64,000 nt of DNA, from positions 1,039,033 through 1,103,032 of the forward strand of contig NZ_CP084029.1 of NCBI RefSeq assembly GCF_020181615.1. Direction: 5' to 3'. Positions 63,924-64,000 of this stretch are shown here, piece after piece (the stretch's first letter is position 1; the number at the start of each line of letters is the position of its first letter). The translations under genes and the position numbers were made by a program. The notes beneath the pieces were generated by a model. That model saw only the letters and a list, made by a program, of their open reading frames with translations. It searched no databases and was not told where the DNA came from. This DNA is from [Mycobacterium] crassicus. Its GTDB lineage: Bacteria > Actinomycetota > Actinomycetes > Mycobacteriales > Mycobacteriaceae.

Positions 63924-64000
<77 letters not shown>

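Overview
The window is high-GC actinobacterial chromosome, almost certainly a mycobacterium, probably a Mycolicibacterium-type environmental species. Supporting signs are an MmpS/MmpL pair, PGRS-type glycine repeats, a 13E12-type HNH protein, an NmtR/CtpJ pair, F420-type oxidoreductases and a right-hand end that follows, as I remember it, the M. tuberculosis order Rv0937c-Rv0952 (ku, ligD, FAH protein, LLM oxidoreductase, Fpg/Nei, SDR, pgi, chorismate mutase, uvrD1, M23 peptidase, sucC, sucD).

Layout. 1-3.4 kb: a partial gene, a DNA photolyase, a TspO/MBR protein and an SRPBCC-SDR39U1 fusion, with overlapping AT-rich palindromes between photolyase and tspO. 3.4-7.0 kb: an acyl-CoA ligase / enoyl-CoA hydratase pair divergent from a tandem (double) TetR regulator. 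7.0-15.5 kb: an accessory-looking block bounded by two diverged copies of a ~220-bp segment that encodes a 32-residue membrane peptide (left copy frameshifted). It holds an acyl-CoA ligase, an MBL hydrolase, a zinc-ribbon protein, an alcohol dehydrogenase, an aldehyde dehydrogenase and a GntR/FCD regulator. A shared TTCTATAGAA-type palindrome suggests one regulon for alcohol -> aldehyde -> acid -> acyl-CoA conversion. 15.5-24.7 kb: a metal/ion region with an ArsR sensor, a giant CtpI-like P-type ATPase, nmtR with a 12-2-12 operator, a CtpJ-type Co/Ni exporter, a DMT transporter and a DUF1232 protein.

24.7-34.6 kb: lipid and redox genes (acyl-CoA dehydrogenase, several SDRs, an acyl-ACP desaturase with a perfect operator, an Nramp transporter), a KstR-type box before one SDR operon, and a 13E12 HNH gene with a consensus SOS box over its start codon. 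34.0-38.0 kb: TetR-MmpS-MmpL with overlapping operator palindromes. 38-44 kb: Ku and LigD (non-homologous end joining), separated by a class III adenylate cyclase and a mannitol-dehydrogenase-family gene. 44.9-49.2 kb: two tandem secreted GH5 (endoglycoceramidase-like) enzymes with PGRS inserts.

49.3-64 kb: a small 48-aa ORF, LLM oxidoreductase, DUF4873 protein and diiron oxygenase, a holin-like membrane protein, then the conserved block Fpg/Nei, SDR, pgi, NmrA-type protein, chorismate mutase, uvrD1, membrane protein, M23 peptidase and sucCD. A 32-bp repeat occurs three times around pgi and uvrD1. The last 77 bases are a pure G run, almost certainly a sequencing or assembly artefact. I saw no tRNA, rRNA, CRISPR array or intact insertion sequence.
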